Origin: an uncultured Coriobacteriaceae bacterium
Lineage (GTDB): Bacteria; Actinomycetota; Coriobacteriia; Coriobacteriales; Atopobiaceae
NCBI GenBank assembly: GCA_902798915.1
Contig: CADBYM010000007.1
Span: 45,201-109,200 of the forward strand
Reading direction: 5' to 3'
DNA: 64,000 nt
Position numbers and translations under genes: made by a program
The notes under the pieces: generated by a model
What the model was told of the DNA's origin: nothing
The model's input: the letters and a program-made list of their open reading frames with translations, nothing else
The model's database searches: none
In this document: one piece after another, positions 1 through 8,302 of the stretch
How positions within the stretch are numbered: the first letter of the stretch is position 1
Layout: each line of letters opens with the position of its first letter

Positions 1-1
1 T

Positions 2-421
2 GAGGAGGGCGATGCGACGTCCGCTGGTGCACTACTTGCCGATGGTGCCCACCTCATTTATGTGAACGCCGCCTGGCGTGGCAACGACGAGATTGGATCA
101 CTCATGGCTGACTTCTGCCAGAGTGATCCAGCGCAGATTCACGACGCGATGCTGCGCGAGAGAGTACAATACCTAAAGACCGACCCGGAAGGGGTGCGAG
201 AGATGTGCAGAATCAGCGACGAGATTTACAACGAGGGCATCGAGCAGGGCATCGAGCAGGGCATCGAGCAGGGCACGAGGGGCACCCTTCTCGCAAATGT
301 GCGCAGCCTGATGAGTAGTGTGGGGTGGACTGCCCATGAGGCTCTCGAAGCGCTCCAGGTGCCAGAGTCCGAGCGGGAGTACGTGCTCGCGGAGTTGCAA
401 TCACCAGTCAATGCCGGCTGA
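2..421 (+). CDS. Rpn-family recombination-promoting nuclease / putative transposase, C-terminal part (5' end outside window)
   Basis: The reading frame is open from the first bases of the window, so only the C-terminal ~139 residues are seen. The frame contains HLIYVNAAWRGNDEIGSLM and then a region about Asp-Pro/Cys residues, which is the usual end of the PD-(D/E)XK core in Rpn/YhgA-type proteins. These proteins are DNA endonucleases linked to RecA-independent recombination. After the core come three tandem GIEQ units and a short helical tail ending ELQSPVNAG. The family commonly carries an EQG-rich repeat here. The catalytic core lies upstream of the window, so activity cannot be judged. The family assignment rests on the tail architecture and is fairly sure. 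Confidence 0.75.
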   Translation, partial: EEGDATSAGALLADGAHLIYVNAAWRGNDEIGSLMADFCQSDPAQIHDAMLRERVQYLKTDPEGVREMCRISDEIYNEGIEQGIEQGIEQGTRGTLLANVRSLMSSVGWTAHEALEALQVPESEREYVLAELQSPVNAG

Positions 422-707
422 GCTGCGGTCGGGGCATCGCGAAACGGTCTCCTCCAAGCCTCGCAGGACCGACTCGGAAGGGGTGCGAGAGATGTGCAGA
501 ATCAGCGACGAGATTTACAACGAGGGCATCGAGCAGGGCATCGAGCAGGGCGCGAGGGGCACCCTTCTCGCAAATGTGCGCAGTCTGATGAGTAGTGTGG
601 GGTGGACTGCCCATGAGGCTCTCGAAGCGCTCCAGGTGCCAGAGTCCGAGCGGGAGTGCGTGCTCGCGGAGTTGCAATCACCAGTCAATGCCGGCTGAGC
701 GGCGGTC
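178..707 (+). repeat. Partial tandem duplication of the Rpn gene 3' end (178-430 and 467-707)
   Basis: Bases 178-430 (253 bp) recur almost unchanged at 467-707 (241 bp), separated by 36 bp. The 12-bp length difference is exactly one GGCATCGAGCAG unit (GIEQ): the first copy has three, the second two. Only a few substitutions separate the copies, so the duplication is recent. Confidence 0.9.
467..698 (+). pseudogene. Orphan duplicated tail of the Rpn-type gene
   Basis: This is the second copy of the Rpn tail. It keeps an open frame (EGVREMCRISDEIYNEG to ELQSPVNAG, then TGA at 696-698) but has no nuclease core and no convincing start or Shine-Dalgarno site. It is most likely a non-functional by-product of the tandem duplication, or a donor for gene conversion of the tail. 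Confidence 0.6.
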
Positions 708-754
708 CATGCTGGGGGCCGTCTCCTGGCGTGACGCAATCGGCCCCCGCCGCG

Positions 755-1840
755 TCACTGCTCGTTCTCGATCACCTGGAAGTTCACCTCGTCGAGCTTC
801 TCGACATGGAGGTCGATAAGGTCCTCGATTTCCTCTTGCTGTGCCGCGCTGAGTTCCTTGGTAGATTGGACCGTTGCTACGACGCTGGTATTGATTTTGT
901 CGTTTTCGGCATCATACGTGTCGACGGCGCCGATGCTGTAGCCGACGATCTTTGGATAGATGATCTTGAGTTCGTGCGTGAGCATTTCGGTGTCGTAGGT
1001 GTCGAAGCTCTCGAAGAGGTTCGCGTCATTGGCCATCACGCTGTGCACCACCTGCGCAGAGAAGAACACACACGGTATTGCGAGCAGGAGCGAACCTATT
1101 ACGAGGCTCCTGCGTATAGTGTGCGAGAGCGACAGCGCTTCCTCTTCCTCATCGGGTGAGACGATGCCGTCGCCGTCGAGGTCCTTCTTGAGCGGTAGGT
1201 GCATCAGTGTGAGTACGATGTTGGCGCCGAAGGCGATGAACACCACGTTGATGAGGAACTCATAGAAGCCGGACGCACCGAGCACAAGGTTGCGGACGGC
1301 AAGACCATAGCCGGTGGCGCACAGTGGCGGCATGAGCGAGGTGGCGACTGCGACGCCGGCCAGGAGCGTGTAGGGTTCTTGCCTGCGGGAGCTACCCAAA
1401 GCGCCGGCGAAGCCTCCGACGAAGGCGATTATCAGGTCCCAAACCGTCGCTGTGGTGTTGGACATCACGTACTCGGTCGTGCTCGAGAGTGGCGATATGA
1501 GGAAGTAGAGCGACGAGGTGGCAATGCACACGGCGACTTGGACCAGCAGGCCAACCGCAGACTCGCGCAGCAGCTTGATGTCGACGACCGCTACGGAGTA
1601 GGCGATGGCGAGGACCGATCCCATCAACGGGCAGATGAGCATGGCACCGATGACGGCCTCGGTCGAATCGACGTTCAGTCCGATGGAGGCGATGAGCATG
1701 GCGGCGATGAGCTGACACACGTGGATGCCGTCGATCTTCGAATCCTCCAGCACGCGCTTGCGAATGGTCTTGTAACGGGCGCGGCCTTCGTTCATGTTGA
1801 AGAAGCCGCGCACCATCTGACCCAGATCAGTTGCCCTCAT
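755..1840 (-). CDS. DUF389 polytopic membrane protein with cytoplasmic EF-hand-like loop
   Basis: A 361-aa protein with about six hydrophobic segments (roughly residues 43-55, 62-86, 95-117, 133-150, 158-210, 247-266). The ATSLMPPLCATGYGL stretch after the glycine-rich third block, with SIGLNVDSTEAVIGAMLICP near residues 52-71, is typical of the DUF389 (TIGR00341-like) family of unknown function. Oddly, residues 220-231 between the last two membrane segments read DLDGDGIVSPDE, a canonical calcium-binding EF-hand loop with acidic residues at positions 1, 3, 5 and 12. The C-terminal ~100 residues form a soluble acidic tail. It is transcribed away from the ROK-fusion gene. Function is unknown; calcium-gated transport or sensing is only an inference from the loop. 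Confidence 0.8.
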   Translation of the reverse strand: MRATDLGQMVRGFFNMNEGRARYKTIRKRVLEDSKIDGIHVCQLIAAMLIASIGLNVDSTEAVIGAMLICPLMGSVLAIAYSVAVVDIKLLRESAVGLLVQVAVCIATSSLYFLISPLSSTTEYVMSNTTATVWDLIIAFVGGFAGALGSSRRQEPYTLLAGVAVATSLMPPLCATGYGLAVRNLVLGASGFYEFLINVVFIAFGANIVLTLMHLPLKKDLDGDGIVSPDEEEEALSLSHTIRRSLVIGSLLLAIPCVFFSAQVVHSVMANDANLFESFDTYDTEMLTHELKIIYPKIVGYSIGAVDTYDAENDKINTSVVATVQSTKELSAAQQEEIEDLIDLHVEKLDEVNFQVIENEQ

Positions 1841-1963
1841 GGTGCCTCCTTAGTAGCCGCGCACGATTGTAACAACGTTTTGCCAGAGGAACCGTAGCTC
1901 GGCCGAAATATATTAGTATGTGATGAGTGCGTTCCGGAGCAATGGCGAGGGGGTGACGCCATC
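1841..1963. promoter_or_regulatory. Divergent promoter region between the DUF389 and EIIB/ROK genes
   Basis: This 123-bp spacer is more AT-rich than its neighbours around 1895-1925 (AAATATATTAGTATG). It must hold the starts of both divergent transcripts. No clear operator palindrome is visible. GAGGGGGTG lies a suitable distance before the ATG at 1964. Confidence 0.4.
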
Positions 1964-3412
1964 ATGTCGTCACGCATCGGAGAAGAGTTCAGGGCCTGGG
2001 TGCTTGCGCAGAAGGTGGCCCGGCATGAGGTGATCTCGCTTGATGAAGACCACCTGTACGTGGATGCCGGAGAACTACAGGCCGAGGTGAACTTCTACCC
2101 CCTCGATGAGGCGACCGAGATCGTGGAGTATCTCATCGGGCGCGGCGAGGGGGAGGACCCGCTGTTCTTCCTTCACTTCGCCCTTGATGACATGGGACGT
2201 GCAAAGGAGCTCTTTGGTCAGATGTCAGAGGCCTTCGAGGCCACGGAGTCCCGTAAGACGACGCGTGTCCTGCTCTGCTGCACTTCCGGGCTCACGACCA
2301 CGCTGTTTGCCGCGCGCTTGGGTGAGGCCGCGAAGACCCTCTCGCTTGACTATGAGTTCACTGCCGTGCCTGTCGAGCGGGCCTTGCGGCAGCCAGACGA
2401 CTACGCAGCGGTTCTGCTCGCCCCGCAGGTGGCCTTCATGCGTCAGCAGATGAAGAAGGTGTACTCCCAGGCGGTGGTCTTTGAGATTCCCGCACGAGTC
2501 TTTGGAAGCTATGACGCCGGCGCGGCTTTGCGTCTGCTGCTTCACGCCTTGCGAGACGCCCAAGATGCCGGGACGCCCGAGGTGAGGCTCCATTCCCTGC
2601 GCGACCTCTCAGACGATCGGCAGGTGCTCATCGTCACGCTGTTTTCCATGCGAGACCACACGAGGATTGGGTACCGACTATATAGCCGTGGCACAGGGGT
2701 TGCCGAAGGCGTCGTGCGCAAGCCAGATCTAGATTTTCGGGACGTGGAAGACCTCATCGAGACGATTAGTCTGCGTGGCGTCGCAATGGACACGCTCGAC
2801 GCCATTGGTATTGCGGTGCCTGGAGTGACGTTCCGCGGGACGATTACGCTTCCCAATGTGCTGGACGAGAGCTACGAGCTGGGCATGAGCCTCACGAGGA
2901 AGCTCGGAATCCCCGTGTACGTTGACAACAACTGCAACGCTGCCGCCGTTGGCTGCTATGTGAGCCAGACCGAGGTGGAGAACCTCGTCTTCTACCGCCA
3001 TGCGTTCGGGCATGAGGCGGGCGGCTTCGGAACCGTCATCGACGGTAAACTCCTCAAGGGGCACCACAACCTTGCAGGGGAACCCAAATACTTCGAGAAC
3101 AGCTTTGCCTACGACACGAGCTTTGGAGATGCCATCTGGAACGAGGACGGTATGCACGAGCTCGCCCTCAACGTCATCAGCGCGAGTATGGCGCTTGTGG
3201 CACCTGATGCCGTGTACCTCGCAGTGGATACGGTCGATGACGCCGAGGCGTTCCGCGACCTGTTGCTTGAGGTCTTCGAGGACGAGTATGTGCCGACCGT
3301 ACACATTGTTAAGGACTACGTCGAACGCGTGTATTTGGGCACGCTCGCCTTGGCGCTGCAGAAGCTCCGCGATCCGGATTACCGCTCCCTTGGTGTGATT
3401 CCACAGAGGTGA
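1964..3412 (+). CDS. PTS EIIB-like / ROK-like fusion protein (probable sugar sensor)
   Basis: A 482-aa protein in three parts. Residues 1-98 form a small domain I do not recognise. Residues 99-200 look like a lactose/chitobiose-type EIIB: a strand leading into LLCCTSGLTTT (Cys105/106 at the phospho-loop), then helices and AAVLLAPQVAF. Residues 220-475 are ROK-like (AIGIAVPGV at ~281, VYVDNNCNAAAVG at 318-330, FGTVIDGKLLKGHHNLAGE at 355-373). In ROK kinases the motif at 321-325 is normally (E/D)NDAN with a catalytic Asp; here it is DNNCN, the first glycine-rich phosphate motif is absent, and no CxCGxxGC zinc motif is present. It is therefore more likely a sugar-binding regulator whose state is set by PTS phosphorylation than an active kinase. 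A close paralogue, frameshifted, lies at 46170-47569. Confidence 0.7.
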   Translation: MSSRIGEEFRAWVLAQKVARHEVISLDEDHLYVDAGELQAEVNFYPLDEATEIVEYLIGRGEGEDPLFFLHFALDDMGRAKELFGQMSEAFEATESRKTTRVLLCCTSGLTTTLFAARLGEAAKTLSLDYEFTAVPVERALRQPDDYAAVLLAPQVAFMRQQMKKVYSQAVVFEIPARVFGSYDAGAALRLLLHALRDAQDAGTPEVRLHSLRDLSDDRQVLIVTLFSMRDHTRIGYRLYSRGTGVAEGVVRKPDLDFRDVEDLIETISLRGVAMDTLDAIGIAVPGVTFRGTITLPNVLDESYELGMSLTRKLGIPVYVDNNCNAAAVGCYVSQTEVENLVFYRHAFGHEAGGFGTVIDGKLLKGHHNLAGEPKYFENSFAYDTSFGDAIWNEDGMHELALNVISASMALVAPDAVYLAVDTVDDAEAFRDLLLEVFEDEYVPTVHIVKDYVERVYLGTLALALQKLRDPDYRSLGVIPQR

Positions 3413-3711
3413 TGGCCCCATTGGGGTTGGCGATGCGTTGAGACTGACGGGTGGCAGCGTTGGAACTGCTTCCGGCGACGCTTACCGTCGTGATTCCGGA
3501 GTTGCTTCTGGGCAGGAGATTCAGCTACGGTGTAAAATCACGCTATCGGTGTGTAGGGCAATCGCCTTTGCTTTTGTGAGTGTGCTCGACGTTTTGCGTC
3601 TTGTGGCGGAAGCATTGACGCGCAGCTATGGCAAAGAAGGGCGGCAAGGAGATTTGGCCGTAAGCGGGATTGCCTGCATTTGCATAGGCTCGGTGGTGAC
3701 GGAGGGATCTG
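3413..3711 (+). other. Intergenic region, no convincing gene
   Basis: Nearly 300 bp between the ROK-fusion gene and the InlB-repeat protein. A 93-codon open frame spans it, but it lacks a ribosome-binding site, overlaps the next start, and has no coding-like composition. A Shine-Dalgarno (GGAGGG) at ~3700 serves the gene at 3712. The promoter of that gene should be here, but no strong -35/-10 pair stands out. Confidence 0.5.
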
Positions 3712-5136
3712 ATGGCTGATATGTCGGAGACGTTGGAACAGGCATTCCTCAACGCACTCAGGGCAGGTGCGAAGGAACGGCGTGATGACGTGAGCGTGCT
3801 GCGGGAACCGAGGGTGTTCTTCTCGCTGGTGGCCGACAATCTTGGTGACATAGACCCAAAGTACAAGAACCCGCTTATGTCGGTATGTGGAGTGAATCCC
3901 AACGATTCCCAAACCCATCATTACTTAGATGCATTTTATTCGGCGGCACAACAGGGCAGTCTTAAGGCGTTGACCTATGCTGTCAGCCAGAGCGTTGAGC
4001 AGCTGTATGACTTGCAGGGGATCGACAAGGCGCTCGGCGAACAGATTTTCAGCGCATTGGCATCAGCGATTGCCTCCCATTTGGATATTGACGATGGCGG
4101 CGTGCAACAGGAGAATGACGGGCTGCGAAGAAAGGTGTTAATCATCGTGGTGTTGCTGGCGTTTGTGGCGCTTGCGGTCGCCGCAATCGTTTTCGGCCGG
4201 CTGCTCCTTGGGGGGAATCCCGAAGGCAGGCATCGCGTGCCTGAGGACACGGACGAGACGAAGCAGTCCCAGGTCGAAGTGGCGGTGCGTCAGGACGAGG
4301 AGTCTAGCGAGACGAATCCGATGGAGAAGCCCGTGAAGGCAGTTGTTACGTTTGATGCTAACGGAGCAGATGGGGATGATGTACCTGAATCAATTACCTG
4401 TGACACTGGGACGCAGATTGAACTACCAAGCTCAGGACAACTCAGGCTCGAGGGATTCGCCTTCGGCGGTTGGGGCGAGACAAGTGAGGCGACACAAACG
4501 CTTGCTGCGGGCGAAACATACGCCGTGGAGGGTGATGTCACGCTATATGCCATTTGGAACGACGCGCTCAGGCTTTCAAGTCAGCTGGAAATCAGTGAAG
4601 TCGCGTTTGCGCAGGATGACGGTAGCTACAAGGCTATGGCCTTTGTGACGAACAATTCAGATTCAACGGTTGACTTGCGCGGCGACGTTGATTTCTTGGA
4701 CAAGTCAGGTAACGTCGTGGAGAGCTTTGGCGATTCGGCATGGAGTGTTGGCCCGGGAGAGAAGTCCCTTCTGACAAATCAGTCCACACAGCCAGGCGTC
4801 GAAGGTGCCAAATGGACGATCACCACAAGCGCCCCGCTCATGGGAGGCTCCTCTGCGTTGCGTTTCCTAGATGCATCCATACAGGATGTGACGGACAAAG
4901 GAGTCACCGTGAAGGTGAAGAATACGGGGGACAGGCCAGCGTGGCTTATGTTTTGTACCGTATGTGGCCGCGATGAACGTGACCAATATGAGCTGCAGTC
5001 GAACCTTGTAGAAGATGCAAAGCAAAAGATAGAACCTGGCAAGTCAACCACGCTCCACTTTGAGGGAGACCATTGGCAGGACTTGGATAACGAGGTGTAC
5101 CTCTACGGGTATGCCGACAAGTATGATGGGGAATGA
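3712..5136 (+). CDS. Single-span membrane protein with InlB-type repeat and FxLYD-like domains
   Basis: A 474-aa protein of unknown role. Residues 1-140 are a soluble, helical, presumably cytosolic domain. Residues ~143-168 (VLIIVVLLAFVALAVAAIVF core) are a single membrane span, followed by an acidic linker. Residues ~210-283 match an InlB B-repeat (Listeria-Bacteroides repeat): VTFDANGADG, then GFAFGGWGE and VTLYAIWN. The remaining ~190 residues hold two beta-rich segments (SQLEISEVAFAQDDGSYKA and SIQDVTDKGVTVKVKNTGD) resembling FxLYD domains. The topology (helical inside, repeats outside) suggests a surface sensor or adhesin. It precedes the kinase/vWA/tubulin cluster and may belong to it, but nothing proves this. 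Confidence 0.65.
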   Translation: MADMSETLEQAFLNALRAGAKERRDDVSVLREPRVFFSLVADNLGDIDPKYKNPLMSVCGVNPNDSQTHHYLDAFYSAAQQGSLKALTYAVSQSVEQLYDLQGIDKALGEQIFSALASAIASHLDIDDGGVQQENDGLRRKVLIIVVLLAFVALAVAAIVFGRLLLGGNPEGRHRVPEDTDETKQSQVEVAVRQDEESSETNPMEKPVKAVVTFDANGADGDDVPESITCDTGTQIELPSSGQLRLEGFAFGGWGETSEATQTLAAGETYAVEGDVTLYAIWNDALRLSSQLEISEVAFAQDDGSYKAMAFVTNNSDSTVDLRGDVDFLDKSGNVVESFGDSAWSVGPGEKSLLTNQSTQPGVEGAKWTITTSAPLMGGSSALRFLDASIQDVTDKGVTVKVKNTGDRPAWLMFCTVCGRDERDQYELQSNLVEDAKQKIEPGKSTTLHFEGDHWQDLDNEVYLYGYADKYDGE

Positions 5137-5140
5137 GGGC

Positions 5141-5163
5141 CGGAGGCCATAAAGCGGCCTCCT
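5141..5163. terminator. Bidirectional hairpin between convergent genes
   Basis: GGAGGCC (5142-5148) pairs with GGCCTCC (5156-5162) across a 7-nt loop, lying exactly between the stops of the InlB-repeat gene and the opposing zinc-ribbon gene. The U-tract is weak on the plus strand (TCGTCTCATCT). Confidence 0.6.
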
Positions 5164-5171
5164 CGTCTCAT

Positions 5172-5861
5172 CTACTCATTCACAAACAGATATGCTCGCT
5201 TGTTGTAGTAAAGCACGTTGAGCGCTACGAGGGCGATTATGGGTAGCAGGAAAATGACTCCCATAATGCCGTTCTCAGCTATGGAGCGCAAAGCCTCCGA
5301 AAGCACCAGCATGGCCATAACAACATAGAGCAGCTTGATGGCGCCAACGTTGAAGGTGGCCATACGAAAGCGAAGAAAGACGGACAGCACTCCCGCTATG
5401 ATGTGGAGTAGGGCATAAAGCAGGATGATGGGCCCGACCGCACTGACGGTGGGGCCAACCATTTGCACCAGTACGGGGAGCTGTGCAAAGATGGTCAAGA
5501 AAATGGCCAAACCCAGCAGCACATTGATCGCTGCAACGGCAAAGTACGCAAACACTACGCCAAAGCGGTACCACTTCATGCCATGGCCGTCGACCTCTGC
5601 CCGCATGATGAGGTCTTCAGGTGTTTGGCCCAAGGAAAAGGGTTGAGCAGCAGGCGTGCTCGCAGTTACGCCGTAACTTGATTCGATGCCTGGCGGTATG
5701 CTCATGCCGTAGTCATGGCTGCTTTGCTCGAAACCGCTTTCCGACGCATCAGGGTTTTGAGCCTTTGCGAACCATTCGCGGTCTTCCGTGATTTTGCCAC
5801 TACAGTTGGGACAGTAATTCGCTCTGTCGGGAATGAGGGAGCCGCAGGACGGACAATGCAT
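5172..5861 (-). CDS. Zinc-ribbon membrane protein
   Basis: A 229-aa protein. The N-terminus is a zinc ribbon with two Cys pairs (MHCPSCGSLIPDRANYCPNC, residues 1-20), then a low-complexity linker, then from ~residue 95 four hydrophobic segments, predicted as a C-terminal membrane domain. A longer upstream frame exists, but the ATG at 5861 is preceded by GGGAGGT at good spacing and starts right at the ribbon, so it was chosen. Such zinc-ribbon plus membrane-bundle proteins are common and mostly uncharacterised. It is divergent from the kinase-like gene and shares its promoter region, so it may be co-regulated with the tubulin-like cluster. Confidence 0.75.
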   Translation of the reverse strand: MHCPSCGSLIPDRANYCPNCSGKITEDREWFAKAQNPDASESGFEQSSHDYGMSIPPGIESSYGVTASTPAAQPFSLGQTPEDLIMRAEVDGHGMKWYRFGVVFAYFAVAAINVLLGLAIFLTIFAQLPVLVQMVGPTVSAVGPIILLYALLHIIAGVLSVFLRFRMATFNVGAIKLLYVVMAMLVLSEALRSIAENGIMGVIFLLPIIALVALNVLYYNKRAYLFVNE

Positions 5862-5967
5862 GTAATTACCTCCCGATGTGCTGGCCAATGTGCAATCGCC
5901 AATCATGATGCAACAGTATACTATACGCTGAAGATATACGCCGTTCGCATTCGACGGGGGAAGATGT
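5862..5967. promoter_or_regulatory. Divergent promoter region before the tubulin-like cluster
   Basis: A 106-bp AT-richer spacer between the zinc-ribbon gene (leftward) and the kinase-like gene (rightward). TATACT at 5917-5922 is a good plus-strand -10 candidate; the -35 is poor. GGGGGAAG precedes the ATG at 5968. Confidence 0.4.
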
Positions 5968-7296
5968 ATGGCCAATGAGCTAAGACCCCACACGATTATT
6001 TCCACTATGTATGGGGCAACGGTGCGGGTGCTACGGAAGCTTGGCGGTGGTGGTCAGGGCGACGTTTACGAAGTGGAGTATCGGGGGAAGAGAAAGGCAC
6101 TCAAGTGGTACCATGTCAACAAGATTTCAAACCTGAATAGTTTTGTAAAAAACCTTAAACGGAACATCACGATGGGCAGTCCCACGCAAGACTTCCTCTG
6201 GCCCATCGACATGACGGAATTCGTATCTGGCTCGTTTGGCTACGTGATGGACCTTTGCCCGGAGGGCTATGAGGAGGCAAAGGAGCTGCTTATCGGTAAC
6301 GTGCGGTTCGCGTCGTATCGACGGCGTATCGATGCGTGCCTCAACATCGTCTCGGCATTTCGCATTCTGCATGGCAAGGGGTTCAGCTATCAGGACGTCA
6401 ATGCGGGGAACTTCTTCATTGATCCACGAACGGGGAAGGTGCTCATCTGCGACAACGATAATGTGACCACAAACGGGGAAGAGATGGGGGTTCTTGGTAC
6501 GTTAAGCTACATGGCGCCCGAAATCGTGACGCGCAAGAGCTTCCCAAACAAATATAGCGATCGCCACTCGCTGGCGGTGTTGCTGTTTCGCCTGCTGTTG
6601 GGTCCGCATCCCCTTGAAGGTGCCCGCTCGGTCAACACCGTTCTTGACAGTCAGATGCGCAGGTCCCTCTACGGAGAGAATGCGCTCTTCGTGATGGATC
6701 CCCATGATCGCTCTAACGCGCCTGATCCCATAGCGCAAGAAGGGTTGGTCTCCTTGTGGAATCAAATGCCCGAGCATCTAAAGAAGCTGTTTACGAACGC
6801 CTTTTCCCAGGAGGCCTTGCACGACCCTTTGTGCAGGCCATTGGAGGCAGATTGGCAAAGCTCCCTTGCCCGATTTCGCTCCGAGGTATTGACTTGTGGG
6901 TGTGGCAACGAGGTGTGCTGCGAGTCGGGGATGCCGGTGCCGTGCGATGCGTGCAAACAGCTCGTTTGTGCCCCCTTCGTTGCGGTGTTTCGTGAGATGG
7001 TGTTGCCGGTTGCTTTGGACACGCGCATCTATCGCTGCCAGCTCGGCAATCCGGGCATCTCAAAAGCTCTCGATCTGGTCGCATACGTCACGGGCGCAAT
7101 AGATGATCCGTATGCGCTCGGTTTGCGCAACATGGATTCCGAGCCGTGGGAAGTGCATACGAGATGGAATGAGCGCCATTTGCTGCGGCAAGATGAGGTG
7201 GTGCAGGTGGAGGAGGGGCTGCGCGTCGCCATGCCGGGGACACGGGGACCTGTGAAGGTGCGCTTTGAGCGCAATGCGCAGACAGTGAGGAAATGA
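5968..7296 (+). CDS. Ser/Thr protein kinase-like protein with C-terminal cysteine-rich segment
   Basis: A 442-aa protein whose first ~290 residues follow the protein-kinase fold. They show a glycine loop GGGGQGDVYEV (26-36), a candidate Lys46 (ALKWY), the catalytic loop as YQDVNAGNFFID (141-152, Asp143 and Asn148 kept, HRD reduced to YQD), the metal Asp as CDND (161-164, replacing DFG) and YMAPE (181-185). Residues ~308-335 hold five or more Cys (CGCGNEVCC, CDACKQLVC), a likely zinc-binding knuckle. No membrane segment is present. Key Asp/Lys/Asn residues are retained, so catalysis is plausible though the motifs are divergent. The stop overlaps the ATG of the vWA gene, so the two are translationally coupled. 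Kinase-vWA pairing recalls TerY-type triads, but no PP2C phosphatase is visible. The tail shares motifs with the pseudokinase at 20749. Confidence 0.75.
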   Translation: MANELRPHTIISTMYGATVRVLRKLGGGGQGDVYEVEYRGKRKALKWYHVNKISNLNSFVKNLKRNITMGSPTQDFLWPIDMTEFVSGSFGYVMDLCPEGYEEAKELLIGNVRFASYRRRIDACLNIVSAFRILHGKGFSYQDVNAGNFFIDPRTGKVLICDNDNVTTNGEEMGVLGTLSYMAPEIVTRKSFPNKYSDRHSLAVLLFRLLLGPHPLEGARSVNTVLDSQMRRSLYGENALFVMDPHDRSNAPDPIAQEGLVSLWNQMPEHLKKLFTNAFSQEALHDPLCRPLEADWQSSLARFRSEVLTCGCGNEVCCESGMPVPCDACKQLVCAPFVAVFREMVLPVALDTRIYRCQLGNPGISKALDLVAYVTGAIDDPYALGLRNMDSEPWEVHTRWNERHLLRQDEVVQVEEGLRVAMPGTRGPVKVRFERNAQTVRK

Positions 7297-8051
7297 ATAT
7301 GAAACCACGAGGGTTGGCGCGAAGGATTCTGCCTGTCTTCTACGTGCTTGACACGTCGGGAAGCATGCGTGGCTATGCAGTCGAGTGCTTGAACTCGGCT
7401 ATGGAAGAGACGGTGCGGACACTAAAGAACATGGCGGCGCACAATGGTGATGTGCAAATTAGAATTGCGGTGTTGAGCTTCGACAACGAGGCGCGTTGGA
7501 TGGATCCCGGTGTTCCCGTGGACGTGGAGGACTTCGTGTGGGAGCCGCTTACGGCCGAACTTGGAAACCAAACATGTATGGGCGCTGCAGTGCGAGAGCT
7601 TAACTCCAAGCTCAGTGAGGATGCGTTCTTGTGCTCGTTGACGGGGAGCCTCATGCCGGTCATCGTCTTTATGACCGATGGATTTGCAAGCGATGGCTAT
7701 GAGGCTGCGTTGGAAGATGCGCTGAGAAACCACCTGTTTAGGGATGCCACACGCGTGGGCTTCGCCGTCGGTTCAAGCGCTGACGTGAAGATGATCGCGC
7801 GGCTTACGGGCAACTCGAGGGCTGTGGTGCGCGCTGGCGACCTGGACACATTTGTGTCGCTCATCAAACTTGTTTCCGAGACCGCCACGCAAGCCGCGAG
7901 TTTGAGCCATGTCGGCGACGTCGGCGATCGTGGTGGCAAAGCTGTGGAGGATGCGATGATCGCCAATGATGATGAGGTGACCGAATGGATTGCTTCTGAG
8001 GATGTGCACAGGGGCAAGGTACCTATCTGGGACATGAACGACCCCATCTAG
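7293..8051 (+). CDS. Cytosolic TerY-like von Willebrand factor A domain protein
   Basis: A 252-aa protein, almost all one vWA domain. The metal-ion-dependent adhesion site is complete: DTSGSMRG near residues 20-27, a Thr in NQTCMGAAVREL (~92-94), and the Asp in FMTDGFASDG (~128). There is no signal peptide, so it should act inside the cell. The C-terminal 60 residues are acidic and unstructured-looking. It starts inside the last codons of the kinase-like gene (ATG overlapping the stop region), so the two proteins probably work as a pair. In Ter-related systems such vWA proteins act as metal-dependent scaffolds next to kinases. Confidence 0.85.
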   Translation: MNMKPRGLARRILPVFYVLDTSGSMRGYAVECLNSAMEETVRTLKNMAAHNGDVQIRIAVLSFDNEARWMDPGVPVDVEDFVWEPLTAELGNQTCMGAAVRELNSKLSEDAFLCSLTGSLMPVIVFMTDGFASDGYEAALEDALRNHLFRDATRVGFAVGSSADVKMIARLTGNSRAVVRAGDLDTFVSLIKLVSETATQAASLSHVGDVGDRGGKAVEDAMIANDDEVTEWIASEDVHRGKVPIWDMNDPI

Positions 8052-8302
8052 CACGCTGCATGATGTGAGGGAAAGCTAGACGATGGGTCTTCTGGCGATA
8101 CGTTATAACGAGGCTGGTCCTCATCACAGGGTGCATGGTATCGGATGCGAGGACATGGCAAATCGCATGCGTGAATAGCTTGAGCGGGTGAATCTGGCGG
8201 CTATGGGCAAAGCCATATGCCGATTGTGTCTCTTGGTATGACTTCAGTTCCTATAATATAAGCCATTGCTTGGCGTGCGGTGTGCCGAAGGAAGGGATGG
8301 TC
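8052..8302 (+). promoter_or_regulatory. Spacer with a -10 element before the secreted vWA gene
   Basis: A 251-bp non-coding stretch inside the cluster. A perfect TATAAT lies at 8252-8257, 45 bp before the chosen start; the -35 is not clear (TTGGTA at 8233-8238 is too close). This suggests a second internal promoter for the vWA/tubulin part of the cluster. No other structure is evident. Confidence 0.45.

Noticed and set aside
238..275. Short tandem repeat (GGGCATCGAGCA) as a CRISPR or satellite
   Set aside because: In-frame GIEQ codons of the Rpn tail; no spacers, only three units.
3438..3719. 93-codon frame between the ROK fusion and the InlB-repeat gene
   Set aside because: No ribosome-binding site, overlaps the next start and has no protein-like pattern.
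5968..8051. Naming the kinase-vWA pair a tellurite-resistance (TerY triad) system
   Set aside because: No PP2C phosphatase or TerD-like gene is present and the next genes are of the tubulin-like system, so only the resemblance is noted.
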